A DNA stretch of 64,000 bases from Streptomyces sp. CB09001 (GCF_003369795.1 NZ_CP026730.1:5571001-5635000), one strand, 5' to 3'. Positions 1 to 8,328 are shown, counted from the stretch's first letter. The notes: a model not told the origin generated them from the letters alone. Translations and numbers: made by a program.

Positions 1-1
1 C

Positions 2-45
2 CATGAGTAAGGGGCGCCCGCCATGGCGGGCGCCCCTTACTCATG
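2..45. terminator. Perfect 44-bp palindrome, bidirectional terminator
   Basis: Two 22-base arms (CATGAGTAAGGGGCGCCC onward) are perfect reverse complements with no unpaired centre. It lies 12 bases beyond the stop codon of the minus-strand TerD gene, so it is most simply that gene's terminator. It would also stop any gene entering from the left edge. Confidence 0.75.
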
Positions 46-56
46 CACCAGCACCG

Positions 57-590
57 TCAGGGCCGCCGCGCCGCGCCCATCACCCGGGTGAACGTCGCGG
101 GCTCGCCCTCGAATCCGTGCACGCCGGGGCGGAACTCCCACGCCCCCGTCTCGTCCCGGACGAACTCCGCGACCGTCGCCGCGGTGGCGGCCGGAACGCC
201 GGCGAAGTCCTCCGCGGCCAGGTCCGTGTAGCCCTCGCGGATGCGCAGGCCCGGGTTGGCCACGTCGCGGAAGGTCCGGTCCTCGGTGTGCTGCTGGATG
301 GCGACGCCCACCACCACGCGCGCGTACCGGGCGTCGAGCCGCTCCAGCTCCAGGGTCATGACCTCGTCGAAACCGAAGCCCTTGCCGTCCTTGCTGTCCC
401 GGTTGAGGTAGATCGTGCCGTCCGGCGAGCGGCTGTCGAAGTGCACCACATAGACCGGGGTCCCGTACGGGTCACCGGCCGGGTAGGTCCCGGCGACGAG
501 GTCCAGATCGGTGGCTGGCTCTCCCGCCGGACTCGGGTCCCACCGCAGCGCGACCTCGACCTTGCCCACGCCCTTGCTGAGGCCGTTCAC
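57..590 (-). CDS. TerD family stress protein
   Basis: The product (177 aa) is a calcium-binding TerD-type domain protein of the tellurite-resistance/stress family, expected in the cytoplasm. Visible hallmarks are the N-terminal LSKG element, a beta strand ending in LRWD, the acidic DLDLVAG segment, the YLNRDSKDGKGFGFDE loop and the closing FRDVANPGLRIREGY region. I chose the GTG at 590 because AAGGGG precedes it by six bases and the protein then starts where the family starts. ATG 665 and GTG 677 would add a proline/glycine-rich extension with no ribosome-binding site. It stands alone, and the classical ter operon neighbours are absent. Family assignment is firm; the physiological role is unknown. 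Confidence 0.85.
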   Translation of the reverse strand: MNGLSKGVGKVEVALRWDPSPAGEPATDLDLVAGTYPAGDPYGTPVYVVHFDSRSPDGTIYLNRDSKDGKGFGFDEVMTLELERLDARYARVVVGVAIQQHTEDRTFRDVANPGLRIREGYTDLAAEDFAGVPAATAATVAEFVRDETGAWEFRPGVHGFEGEPATFTRVMGAARRP

Positions 591-750
591 AGACTTCCCC
601 TTCCCAGGTCCCCCCGCCCCGCCCGGGCCACCAGAACTGCCGGGCGGTGGCGGCCGGTTGTCCATCCTGCCACGCACCGGGGCGGCGGTGCGGGCAAGCG
701 GTCCCGCGGAGAGCGGCCGGCGCCGGGTTCCCTGGCCTTACCATGGCGCG

Positions 751-1365
751 GTGCTGGTCAAGTGGATTCGCTGCACCGTGGTGGACCGCCGCGGTTTCGA
801 ACGGGGGCAGCGGAAGTGGGCGGGGCTTCCGGGGGAGCCGGGTTTTCGGGGACAGGGGGGTGGCTGGAGCCGGGGGCGACCGGACGTGGCGCACGTCTTC
901 GCCTTCTGGGAGAGCCGTGCCTTCTACGACTCCTTCATGGCCCGCTCCCACGACAGGCTGGCCTCGGCCCAGGTGGGCACCTTCAAGGACGCCCAGGTCA
1001 GGCTCTTCGACTACCGCTTCGACGTGAAGACCGGGTTCGAGCCGCGCTTCACCGACGCCGACCTGCTGCGGGTGGCGCTGTGCCGGGTCCACGAGGAGCG
1101 GTCGGAGCACTACGTCCTCATGCAGGAGAAGATCTGGAACCCGGCGATGGCCGGCTCGCCGGGCCTGATCCGCGGCCTGTTCGGAGAGGCCCCGGGGAAG
1201 GGGTACAACGAGTACCTCGTGCTGTCCATGTGGCTGTCGGCCGCCGAACACGGGAAGTACCGCACCGAGCGGGTGGAGCGGCTCGCCCTGCGCGCCCAGA
1301 CGGAGGCCGACATCGCGGCGCTGACGGGCGACATCGTGCAGCTGGAACCTTCCTGGACCGTCTGA
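751..1365 (+). CDS. DUF4937 domain-containing protein
   Basis: The product (204 aa) resembles the DUF4937/YdbC-type family of uncharacterised actinobacterial proteins. It opens with a predicted strand and a tryptophan-rich segment (LVKWIRCTV, then a WAGLPG turn). A FWESRAFYDSFM segment resembles a dimeric alpha-beta barrel (antibiotic-biosynthesis-monooxygenase-like) fold, and a second alpha-beta unit follows. No catalytic motif is evident. The GTG at 751 has no Shine-Dalgarno; TACCAT at 739-744 sits six bases upstream, consistent with a leaderless transcript. Longer in-frame starts reach back over the TerD gene and are unlikely. No function should be inferred beyond the family. Confidence 0.75.
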   Translation: MLVKWIRCTVVDRRGFERGQRKWAGLPGEPGFRGQGGGWSRGRPDVAHVFAFWESRAFYDSFMARSHDRLASAQVGTFKDAQVRLFDYRFDVKTGFEPRFTDADLLRVALCRVHEERSEHYVLMQEKIWNPAMAGSPGLIRGLFGEAPGKGYNEYLVLSMWLSAAEHGKYRTERVERLALRAQTEADIAALTGDIVQLEPSWTV

Positions 1366-1470
1366 TGTCCGGACCCGTGTACCTCTTCCAGGTGTGGAAA
1401 CCGTGTGACGTACGCCGTACGGGGCCCGTACGGGTGCTTGGTTCCGCCCGTCTCGATCTAGGGTTCTGGC

Positions 1471-2130
1471 ATGGCACGACCACGGCGCATCGTTCTTGTC
1501 CGGCACGGCGAGTCGACCGGCAACGTCGATGACACCGTGTACGAGCGCGAACCCGACCACGCGCTCGCCCTCACCGACCGGGGCCGGGCGCAGGCAGAGG
1601 AGACCGGCAAAGGGCTGCGCGAGGTGTTCGGCAGCGAGCGGATCAGCGTGTACGTCTCCCCGTACCGCCGCACCCACGAGACGCTCCGCGCCTTCCACCT
1701 CGACCCGGACCTCATACGGATACGTGAGGAGCCCCGGCTCCGGGAGCAGGACTGGGGCAACTGGCAGGACCGCGACGACGTGCGCCTGCAGAAGGCCTAC
1801 CGCGACGCCTACGGGCACTTCTTCTACCGCTTCGCCCAGGGCGAGTCCGGCGCGGACGTGTACGACCGCGTCGGCAACTTCCTGGAGAGCCTGTTCCGCA
1901 GCTTCGAGGACCCCGACCATCCCCCGAACGTGCTCCTGGTGACCCACGGGCTCGCCATGCGGCTGTTCTGCATGAGGTGGTTCCACTGGACGGTCGCGGA
2001 GTTCGAGTCGCTGTCCAACCCAGGGAACGCCGAGATGCGGATGCTCGTTCTCGGTGAGGACGGCAAATACACCCTTGACCGGCCCTTCGAACGCTGGCGA
2101 GATCCGGAACCGTACGGGATCACGGGATAG
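1471..2130 (+). CDS. Histidine phosphatase family protein
   Basis: A 219-aa member of the phosphoglycerate-mutase-like histidine phosphatase superfamily. The phosphorylatable histidine is His12 in the LVRHGES motif, and the second catalytic histidine is His159 in LLVTHGLAM. Arg66/Arg67 in SPYRRTHET match the substrate-phosphate pocket. The substrate cannot be read from sequence; the protein is soluble and resembles small actinobacterial phosphatases rather than glycolytic mutases. TAGGGT at 1459-1464 lies six bases before the ATG without a ribosome-binding site, so a leaderless mRNA is likely. The next gene starts 12 bases downstream and is probably co-transcribed. Confidence 0.9.
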   Translation: MARPRRIVLVRHGESTGNVDDTVYEREPDHALALTDRGRAQAEETGKGLREVFGSERISVYVSPYRRTHETLRAFHLDPDLIRIREEPRLREQDWGNWQDRDDVRLQKAYRDAYGHFFYRFAQGESGADVYDRVGNFLESLFRSFEDPDHPPNVLLVTHGLAMRLFCMRWFHWTVAEFESLSNPGNAEMRMLVLGEDGKYTLDRPFERWRDPEPYGITG

Positions 2131-2142
2131 AGTGGCAGGGCG

Positions 2143-3051
2143 ATGACCATTCGTTCTTCTTCTGACGGGCGCCTGGACCGCGCCCTCTCCAGCCTGCGCG
2201 GACTTTCGGTGGGGGACGCGCTGGGCTCGCAGTTCTTCGTTCCCGCGAACTACCCGCTGCTGGGGCGCCGCGAGCTGCCGCCCGGTACCTGGCAGTGGAC
2301 GGACGACACGGAGATGGCCTGTTCCGTCGTCTCCGTCCTGGCCGCCCACCACCGCATCGACCAGGACGCCCTGGCGCACTCCTTCGCCCACCACCACGAC
2401 TTCGACCGGGGATACGGGCCCGCGGTCAACCGGCTGCTGCGGCTGGTCCGCGAAGGCGGCGACTGGCGTGAGCTGGCCGCGGCGCTGTTCAACGGTCAGG
2501 GCTCCTGGGGCAACGGCGCCGCCATGCGCATCGCCCCGCTCGGCGCCTGGTACGCGGACGATCCGGAACAGGCGACCCACCAGGCGGAGATCTCTGCCTA
2601 CCCGACACACCAGCACCGTGAGGCGGTGGTCGGCGCCATGGCCGTCGCGGCGGCCGCGGCGCTGGCCGCCGATCCGGCCGGCCCGCCCTCCGCGCACACG
2701 CTCCTCGACGGGGTGATCGCGCTCGTTCCGAAGAGCGCGGTGGGCGCGGGGTTGCGACGCGCCCGGGACATGCTGGACTACGGCGACGCGGCCACGGTGG
2801 CGGCGGTCCTGGGTTGCGGGCGGCGTACGACCGCCCATGACACGGTCCCCTTCGCCCTGTGGTCCGCGGCGCGCGCCCTGCGGGACTACGAGACCGCGTT
2901 CTGGACCACCGCCCAGGTCGGCGGCGATGTGGACACCACCTGCGCCATCGTGGGCGGGGTGATCGCCGCGGCCGGCGAGGCGGGGGCGCCCCCGGCCGAG
3001 TGGGCGGACCGGGTCGAGGCGCTGCCCGCCTGGATGACGACGGCGGCCTGA
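2143..3051 (+). CDS. ADP-ribosylglycohydrolase family protein
   Basis: A 302-aa DraG-like/ARH-fold hydrolase, the family that removes ADP-ribose from proteins, DNA or small molecules using two magnesium ions. The diagnostic metal-binding elements are visible: GLSVGDALGS near residue 20, WTDDTEM with Asp54/Asp55, and the C-terminal GGDVDTTCAIVGG around residue 265. Length matches the family. The gene lies 12 bases after the histidine phosphatase, with a purine-rich GGCAGGG before the ATG. The acceptor that is de-ADP-ribosylated cannot be told, and no ADP-ribosyltransferase partner is encoded nearby. Confidence 0.9.
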   Translation: MTIRSSSDGRLDRALSSLRGLSVGDALGSQFFVPANYPLLGRRELPPGTWQWTDDTEMACSVVSVLAAHHRIDQDALAHSFAHHHDFDRGYGPAVNRLLRLVREGGDWRELAAALFNGQGSWGNGAAMRIAPLGAWYADDPEQATHQAEISAYPTHQHREAVVGAMAVAAAAALAADPAGPPSAHTLLDGVIALVPKSAVGAGLRRARDMLDYGDAATVAAVLGCGRRTTAHDTVPFALWSAARALRDYETAFWTTAQVGGDVDTTCAIVGGVIAAAGEAGAPPAEWADRVEALPAWMTTAA

Positions 3052-3224
3052 CAGGGCCCTCTGCGGAAACTCTCCGTATGCGGAGGGAACTCTGCGTGAC
3101 CGGCTGCGCGTTGTCATGACAACCGCTGTGCGGGGCACGGTCCCCGGGCAGGTCAGGAAGGTCATGGGGGTGGGACGTGGGGGCGCTGTCGGTGTTCGTC
3201 GCGCTGCTGTCCGTCGTGCTCTTT

Positions 3225-3256
3225 GCCGCCCCGCTCGGTGGGCCGAGCGGGGCGGC
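3225..3256. terminator. Hairpin terminator between convergent genes
   Basis: A 14-bp perfect stem (GCCGCCCCGCTCGG with CCGAGCGGGGCGGC) closes a four-base TGGG loop. It lies 29 bases past the stop of the minus-strand efflux pump and about 170 bases after the ADP-ribosylglycohydrolase. There is no T-run, which is usual in Streptomyces. A smaller CTCCG/CGGAG hairpin at 3072-3085 may serve the plus-strand operon. Confidence 0.7.
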
Positions 3257-3284
3257 GACTTCGAGCGCCCGCGGTGCGGGGGTG

Positions 3285-4832
3285 TCAGCCCATACCCGGC
3301 CCGGCCGTGCCGGACAGAGCGTCCAGGTCGCTCTTGCGTACGCGTATCACCAGCCAGGCCGTGGCCAGGGCGAGTACGGCCATGACCGCGGCCGGGATGA
3401 AGGCGGCCGAGATGCCCTGTGCCAGCACCTCGTGCGACCAGGGCGCGGGCAGCTGGTGCGTCTGGGCGAACTCCGCCTTCTGCTCCGGCGAACCGTTGGT
3501 GAGGAAATTCGGTACCTGCTTCTCCGCCTCGTCCCTGCTGGCCGTGCCGAAGACCGTGGTCAGGATGGCGAGACCGATCGATCCGCCCACCTGCTGCATC
3601 GCGTTGAGCAGGCCCGACGCCGCGCCCGCCTCGTGCTGGGCGACGCCGGAGACCGCGGTCAGCGTCAGCGTGACGAAGTTCAGCCCCATGCCGAAGCCGA
3701 AGATCAGCATCGGTCCCAGGATTCCGCCGACATACGAGCTGTCGGAGCTGATGAGGGCCTGCCAGCCGAGCCCGAGCGCGGCGAGCGCCGAGCCCGCGAT
3801 CATGAACGGCTTGGGGCCGAACACGGGCAGGAAGCGCTGCGACAGTCCGGCGCCGAGCGCGATCACGACCGTGACCGGAAGGAAGGCCAGACCGGCTTCG
3901 ATCGGGGTGTAGCCGAGCACGTTCTGCACGAACAGCACGATGTAGAAGAACATGCCGAACATCGCCGCGGCCAGGCTCAGCATGATCACGTACGTGCCGG
4001 AGCGGTTACGGTCGGCGAACATCTTCAGCGGGGTGATCGGTTCCTTGGCGCGCTGCTCGATGAGGACGAAGGCCACCAGCAGGACCGCGGCGGCCGCGAA
4101 GGAGCCGATGGTCAGGTTGTCCCGCCAGCCCTCGTCCGCGGCCCGGATGAAGCCGTAGACGAGAGATGCCATGCCCGCCGTCGAGGTGACCGCCCCGGCG
4201 ATGTCGAAGCGGCCGGAGTGCCGTTCGGACTCGCTGATGTAGAGCGGCGCGAGCACGGCGATCAGTACGCCGATCGGCACGTTGACGAAGAGCACCCAGC
4301 GCCAGTCGAGCCATTCGGTGAGCATGCCGCCCGCCAGCAGGCCGATGGCACCGCCACCGGCGGAGACGGCGGCGAAGACACCGAAGGCCCGGTTGCGTTC
4401 CGGCCCCTCGGGGAAGGTGGTGGTGATGAGGGCCAGCGATGTGGGCGAGGCGATGGCGCCTCCCATGCCCTGCAGGACGCGCGCGGCCAGCAGCTGCCAG
4501 GGTTCCTGGGCGAAGCCGCCGAGCAGCGACGCGAAGGTGAACAGGAGGATGCCGGTCATGAAGACCCGGCGCCTGCCGAGGATGTCACCGGCTCGGCCGC
4601 CCAGCAGCAGCAGGCCGCCGAAGGTGAGCGTGTAGGCGCTGACGACCCAGGTGAGGTCGGTGGTGCTGAACTCGAGCGCGTTCTGAATGTGCGGGAGCGC
4701 GATGTTCACAATCGTCGCGTCGAGTACGACCATGAGTTGGCAGGCCGCGATGACGGCGAGTGCGATGCCGGGATGTCCCTCCCGGCGGGCCGCTCCCGGC
4801 TTCTGGTCTTTGAGCAGAGAAGAGGTTGTCAC
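3285..4832 (-). CDS. MFS drug-efflux transporter, DHA2 (EmrB/QacA) type
   Basis: A 515-aa inner-membrane proton-drug antiporter with about 14 hydrophobic segments, typical of the DHA2 subfamily. Motif C-like and D1-like elements are seen: LDATIVNIALPHIQ in helix 1, the LGRRRVF loop after helix 2, and WRWVLFVNVPIG in helix 5. The GTG at 4832 has GGGGGA eight bases upstream. The gene is divergent from a TetR repressor, and two matching palindromes occupy the shared promoter region. That is the standard arrangement for a substrate-induced efflux pump. The drug specificity cannot be told. Confidence 0.92.
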   Translation of the reverse strand: MTTSSLLKDQKPGAARREGHPGIALAVIAACQLMVVLDATIVNIALPHIQNALEFSTTDLTWVVSAYTLTFGGLLLLGGRAGDILGRRRVFMTGILLFTFASLLGGFAQEPWQLLAARVLQGMGGAIASPTSLALITTTFPEGPERNRAFGVFAAVSAGGGAIGLLAGGMLTEWLDWRWVLFVNVPIGVLIAVLAPLYISESERHSGRFDIAGAVTSTAGMASLVYGFIRAADEGWRDNLTIGSFAAAAVLLVAFVLIEQRAKEPITPLKMFADRNRSGTYVIMLSLAAAMFGMFFYIVLFVQNVLGYTPIEAGLAFLPVTVVIALGAGLSQRFLPVFGPKPFMIAGSALAALGLGWQALISSDSSYVGGILGPMLIFGFGMGLNFVTLTLTAVSGVAQHEAGAASGLLNAMQQVGGSIGLAILTTVFGTASRDEAEKQVPNFLTNGSPEQKAEFAQTHQLPAPWSHEVLAQGISAAFIPAAVMAVLALATAWLVIRVRKSDLDALSGTAGPGMG

Positions 4833-4855
4833 TATGTGTCCCCCACGGACGATTT

Positions 4856-4875
4856 AGTGAACGCTCGCGTTCACT
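4856..4875. promoter_or_regulatory. TetR operator 1
   Basis: Arms AGTGAACGC and GCGTTCACT are perfect reverse complements around a two-base centre. The site lies 24 bases before the efflux-pump start codon, where a bound repressor would cover its promoter. A near-identical second site is 48 bases away. Confidence 0.8.
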
Positions 4876-4903
4876 GTTGCTTCAACGTTAGTGACTCGGA
4901 GAC

Positions 4904-4923
4904 AGTGAACGCAACCGTTCACT
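4904..4923. promoter_or_regulatory. TetR operator 2
   Basis: Arms AGTGAACG and CGTTCACT flank a four-base centre; 18 of 20 positions match operator 1. Its position on the regulator side suggests that the TetR protein also controls its own gene. Confidence 0.78.
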
Positions 4924-5019
4924 TGTCGTGTCGTCGCGCGTCCGGTCCCCCGTCGCGGCCGCGCGATGCGTGCCTTATCCCCGAATACCCGTTTTCACCG
5001 CTTTCTGGAGACCTCCGAC

Positions 5020-5640
5020 ATGGTTGCTTCGCACTGGGCGTCCGCCTCCGCCCGGACGTCCTCCCGCCGGCGTGGTGCGGTTCTGGAGCGCGCGATCCTC
5101 GAGGCCGCGCTGGACCAACTCGGCACCGTCGGCTGGAACGGCCTGACGATGGAGGGGGTGGCCGCGGGCGCGCAGACCGGCAAGGCCGCCGTCTACCGAC
5201 GCTGGCCCTCCAAGGAAGACCTCGTCGCGGATGCGCTGCGGTCCGGGCTGCCGGACTTCGACACGGTCCCCGACCGCGGCAGTGTGCGCGAGGACCTGCT
5301 GGAGCTGTGCCGCAGGGCGCGCGACGCGATGTTCTCCCGGCCCGGATTCGCGCTGCGCTCCGTGATTCACGAATGCGACACCATGCAGGCCGAGCGCTTC
5401 CATGCGGTGATCATCAAGGGCGTGGTCGAGCCGACCCTCAAGATGCTGTGCGAGGTCATCGAGCGCGGAATTGAGCGGGGAGAGGTCCGGCGCGACGCGG
5501 CCAACGGATACGTCTGCGATGCCATCCCGGCGATGATGATGTACCGCTCGAAGATTTGTGCAAGTGAATGGACGGATCGCGAGCTCGAGGAAATGATCGA
5601 CCAGTTGATGGTGCCGCTGCTGCGGCCCGACAGCCCCTGA
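5020..5640 (+). CDS. TetR/AcrR family transcriptional repressor
   Basis: A 206-aa TetR-type regulator. The N-terminal HTH is clear: ILEAALDQLG, then GLTMEGVAAGAQTGKAAVYR and the recognition-helix end YRRWPSKEDL, at about residues 25-70. The remainder is the helical ligand-binding/dimer domain. The ATG at 5020 has GGAG nine bases upstream; the in-frame ATG at 4966 would sit farther into the operator region. It is divergent from the DHA2 pump and presumably represses it through the two palindromes at 4856-4923, with release by the pump's substrate. The ligand is unknown. Confidence 0.92.
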   Translation: MVASHWASASARTSSRRRGAVLERAILEAALDQLGTVGWNGLTMEGVAAGAQTGKAAVYRRWPSKEDLVADALRSGLPDFDTVPDRGSVREDLLELCRRARDAMFSRPGFALRSVIHECDTMQAERFHAVIIKGVVEPTLKMLCEVIERGIERGEVRRDAANGYVCDAIPAMMMYRSKICASEWTDRELEEMIDQLMVPLLRPDSP

Positions 5641-5669
5641 CTCCGGCCGGCGGGGAGAGCGCTCCCGTT

Positions 5670-5693
5670 CCGGGCGACCGGGGTGTCGCCCGG
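5670..5693 (+). terminator. Hairpin after the tetR gene
   Basis: CCGGGCGAC pairs with GTCGCCCGG around a six-base loop, 30 bases beyond the TetR stop codon and 30 bases before rnhB. It likely separates the two transcription units. Confidence 0.6.
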
Positions 5694-5722
5694 GGATCGC
5701 AGCGGCGTACGCTAGGGGCGCC

Positions 5723-6424
5723 ATGCCGTACGAACCACCTACTCACACCGTCGAGCGCTCCCTTCGCGCCACGACCGGAGCGAAGATCATTGCCGGTGTC
5801 GACGAGGTGGGCCGCGGTGCGTGGGCCGGTCCCGTCACCGTCTGTGCCGCGATCACCGGACTGCGCCGCCCCCCGGTCGGCCTGACCGACTCCAAGCTGC
5901 TCACCATCAAGCGACGCACCGAACTCGAGGTGGAGCTGCGGACCTGGGTCACGTCCTACGCCCTGGGGCACGCCTCTCCGGAGGAGATCGACGCGCTCGG
6001 GATGACCGCCGCGCTGCGACTGGCGGCGGTGCGAGCCCTGGAGACCCTGCCCGTCCGTCCCGACGCCGTCATCCTCGACGGCAAGCACGACTATCTCGGG
6101 ACTCCTTGGCGGGTTCGCACGGTGATCAAGGGCGATCAGTCCTGCGTCGCCGTCGCGGCGGCCTCGGTGCTGGCCAAGGTCCAGCGCGACAAAATGATGG
6201 CCGAACTGGGTGTCGACCATGCAGACTTCGGTTTTGCGGACAACGCCGGGTATCCGTCGCCCGTGCACAAGACCGCACTGGAGGAGCGGGGCCCCACCCC
6301 GCACCACCGGTTGTCGTGGGCGTATCTTGATGCGCTGCCCCAGTGGCGGCACCTCAAGAAGGTCCGCAGCCGGGTGGAGGGAAGCGTTCCGGAAATCGAG
6401 GGTCAGCTCGGATTCGATTTCTGA
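5723..6424 (+). CDS. rnhB: Ribonuclease HII
   Basis: A 233-aa RNase HII, which cuts the RNA strand of RNA-DNA hybrids and incises at single ribonucleotides left in DNA. The four metal-binding acids are in place: Asp27-Glu28 in GVDEVGRG, Asp119 in VILDGKH and Asp138 in VIKGDQS. The family signature AAASVLAKVQRD follows. The HYP-type C-terminus (TPHHRLSWAYLDALPQWRHL) matches actinobacterial forms. AGGGG lies close before the ATG. The next plus-strand gene starts 68 bases later and could be co-expressed. Confidence 0.95.
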   Translation: MPYEPPTHTVERSLRATTGAKIIAGVDEVGRGAWAGPVTVCAAITGLRRPPVGLTDSKLLTIKRRTELEVELRTWVTSYALGHASPEEIDALGMTAALRLAAVRALETLPVRPDAVILDGKHDYLGTPWRVRTVIKGDQSCVAVAAASVLAKVQRDKMMAELGVDHADFGFADNAGYPSPVHKTALEERGPTPHHRLSWAYLDALPQWRHLKKVRSRVEGSVPEIEGQLGFDF

Positions 6425-6476
6425 CGGTCCCACTCGCAGGTATGTGCCACCCGCCGACGCGAGCCGCACCAACGTT

Positions 6477-6488
6477 TGATAAATATCA
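6477..6488. promoter_or_regulatory. AT-rich palindrome at promoter of the gene at 6493
   Basis: TGATA and TATCA flank two bases in a short AT-rich island that stands out in this GC-rich sequence. The -10-like TAAATA (6480-6485) overlaps it and ends seven bases before the ATG at 6493. A regulator bound here would block a leaderless promoter. No regulator is identified. Confidence 0.4.
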
Positions 6489-6492
6489 GCTC

Positions 6493-7134
6493 ATGCCTCT
6501 CATTCCCGAGGAGCCTCAGATTCACGAGAAGGCCCAGGGTCCCCGCGCCACTCCGGCCAGTGGCCGCACCGCGCCGACCCCCCGCCCCGTACCCGGCCCC
6601 CGTCCTGCGGCTCCGCCGCGCCCCGGCCGTCCCGGCCCGGTGCGGCCGGCACCGCCGGCGCAACGCGCGTCGCGTGACGCGGCCGCGGCCAAACCCGGAC
6701 CTTCGGGTCCGGCTGCCCCGACCGCCCCGGAAGCCACCTCGGCCGCCCCGCAGATCCAGTTGATCCCGGCCACGCCCGACGGCGCGCTCGACGCCGCCGA
6801 AGAGGCCGTGGACCTGCTGCTGGACTCGGGTCGTACCCCCGGTGACGTGCTGGTGATCACCACCGGCGAACTCCACCCGTGGGCGGCCCACGAACTGTCC
6901 TTCGGCGACGCCGCCTACTGGGCGCAGCACGACGCGGGCGACGACGTCTTCTACACCGACGCCGCCGTCGCCGACCGTGCGGCGTCGCGGGCCGTGGTCG
7001 TGGTCGCGCTCAACGGCGGCCCCGAGGCCGCCGCTGCCACCGCCCTGAGCGTGGCCCACGCCCGGGCCGGTGCCCTGCTGATCGTCTGTGGTGATCCGCA
7101 GCGGATCAACGCGGTGCTGGGCGCGGGAGTCTGA
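6493..7134 (+). CDS. Unknown protein with proline-rich N-terminus and helicase-like C-terminal fragment
   Basis: A 213-aa soluble protein I cannot name. Residues 1-95 are low-complexity proline/alanine/arginine. The folded C-terminal part (about 96-213) begins with IQLIPATPDGALDAAEEAV, then the strand DVLVITTGELHPWA, and ends with SRAVVVVALNGG and ARAGALLIVCGDPQRIN. That last pair resembles the strand-helix pair near motifs V-VI of UvrD/Rep-type SF1 helicases, but no Walker motifs or ATPase core exist. It may therefore be a helicase-derived accessory domain. It follows rnhB by 68 bases; the start is set by TAAATA seven bases upstream and no ribosome-binding site. Confidence 0.7.
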   Translation: MPLIPEEPQIHEKAQGPRATPASGRTAPTPRPVPGPRPAAPPRPGRPGPVRPAPPAQRASRDAAAAKPGPSGPAAPTAPEATSAAPQIQLIPATPDGALDAAEEAVDLLLDSGRTPGDVLVITTGELHPWAAHELSFGDAAYWAQHDAGDDVFYTDAAVADRAASRAVVVVALNGGPEAAAATALSVAHARAGALLIVCGDPQRINAVLGAGV

Positions 7135-7454
7135 GCCCGTTCCGCCGAGCGCGGCGGACGCCGGTGTGACACGGGGGCCCCGGCCGGAGCCCCCGGCACG
7201 GTGGAGACTTCAGCGTGCCCGGGTGCCCGGAAAGCCTCCGACGCCCGACCGGCCCGGGGCCCGACGAGGGGAACCGGTGCCCGTGCCGGTCGCCGGGACT
7301 CGGACGCCGTACGGATGCTGCCGGGCTCCCGATACCTCGGCCCCGACGGGCCCGGCTCCGGTCGGGTCACGGGCGAAGGGCGCAACTGCCCGGACTGCGG
7401 CCCGTCGTGGCCTCCGTCGTGGCGGCCTCGCCGAGTCCGCCCGCCCCGCGGCGC
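7135..7454. other. Gene-free stretch with terminator-like hairpins
   Basis: This 320-base gap between convergent genes holds two small inverted repeats: TCCGCC/GGCGGA at 7141-7158 and CGGGGGC/GCCCCCG at 7172-7195. Either could end the plus-strand transcript. The rest is uninterrupted high-GC sequence in which open frames exist on both strands, but none has a start site or recognisable protein content. Confidence 0.5.
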
Positions 7455-8069
7455 TCAGCGGGCCGCGGCGCGGCGCAGCACGTCCGAGGCGACGCCCCCG
7501 GTGCGTGGCGGCGGTGGCGGCGACTCCGCCGTGGCGAAGGGCTCCGGCGTCGAGGACGCGTTGGGCCGACGCCCGCCGCGGCCCTCGCCGAGGACCTGCC
7601 AGCCGTCCCGGGTCAGCGTGATGTACGCGCCGCAGCGCAGCCCGTGCAGTGTGCACGCGTCCCGCAGCCCCCACATCCACGCGCCGTCCTCCTGCGTCCA
7701 GCGCCCGTCGCCCTCACGGCAGTAGAGCAGCACGGCGGTGCGCACCGGAGTGCGGCGCCGCAGGTCGTGCGGGATGACACGGCGCAGCTGGGAGAGCAGC
7801 GCGTTGCGGAACATCCAGCCGTCGGCGGGGGAGCGGCGGCTGGTGAACGAGGCGCTGGCGCGCAGCCGTTCGTCCGGGTCGAGTACGGCCACGACCGCCG
7901 TCGCCGGTTCGGGACGGTGCCGTGAGTGCAGCCCGGTGACGACCTCGCGGGGATTGCGCAGCAGCGGGATTCCGGCGGCGGCCCACTCCGCCGGTTCGAG
8001 CATGCGAGTGGCGGAAACGGCGGACGACGAAAACGAGGCCGCCGAGGACGGAGCGAATCCGAAGGTCAC
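7455..8069 (-). CDS. Conserved-looking hypothetical protein
   Basis: A 204-aa protein of unknown function. The N-terminal third is serine/alanine-rich. A central part (RMLEPAEWAAAGIPLLRNPREVV, split by a GLH element) leads to AVVAVLDPDERLRASASF. The best-ordered segment is GWMFRNALLSQLRRVIP followed by AVLLYCREGDGRW and the tryptophan-rich GAWMWGLRDAC. A disordered proline-rich tail ends the protein. No enzymatic motif or membrane segment is seen. GTG 8069 is chosen because GGGAGGA lies just upstream; a longer start at 8210 is possible but lacks one. It is divergent from recQ. Confidence 0.6.
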   Translation of the reverse strand: MTFGFAPSSAASFSSSAVSATRMLEPAEWAAAGIPLLRNPREVVTGLHSRHRPEPATAVVAVLDPDERLRASASFTSRRSPADGWMFRNALLSQLRRVIPHDLRRRTPVRTAVLLYCREGDGRWTQEDGAWMWGLRDACTLHGLRCGAYITLTRDGWQVLGEGRGGRRPNASSTPEPFATAESPPPPPRTGGVASDVLRRAAAR

Positions 8070-8328
8070 GTTCCTCCCTTCGGCTACGCGCCCACACTGC
8101 GGGCAGGGTCGGATTCGGGGAGCGCGCACCACAGCGAAGCCCTGCCGGGTCACGGAGGGGCCGTGCGGGGAGCGGACTTCAATTCTTCCTGTCGAACTTG
8201 GATGCGGCAACGAGCAATTGAGACCGAGGACCCATATCGGCTGATGTGCGTTCTATATCCCTACCCGGAGTGCCGCCGGGCGACGCATGGGGCACGGCAC
8301 ACGCCACGGCCCGCTCCGGATTCGCCGA

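Noticed and set aside
472..3165. Very long open frame on the minus strand opposite four plus-strand genes
   Set aside because: It is a GC-bias shadow: its protein is arginine/glycine/proline-rich with no motifs, whereas the plus strand encodes recognisable phosphatase and ADP-ribosylglycohydrolase families.
3177..5474. 765-codon plus-strand open frame across the efflux pump
   Set aside because: Antisense to a clear 14-helix MFS transporter, and it runs through the operators and into tetR. The translated content is low-complexity.
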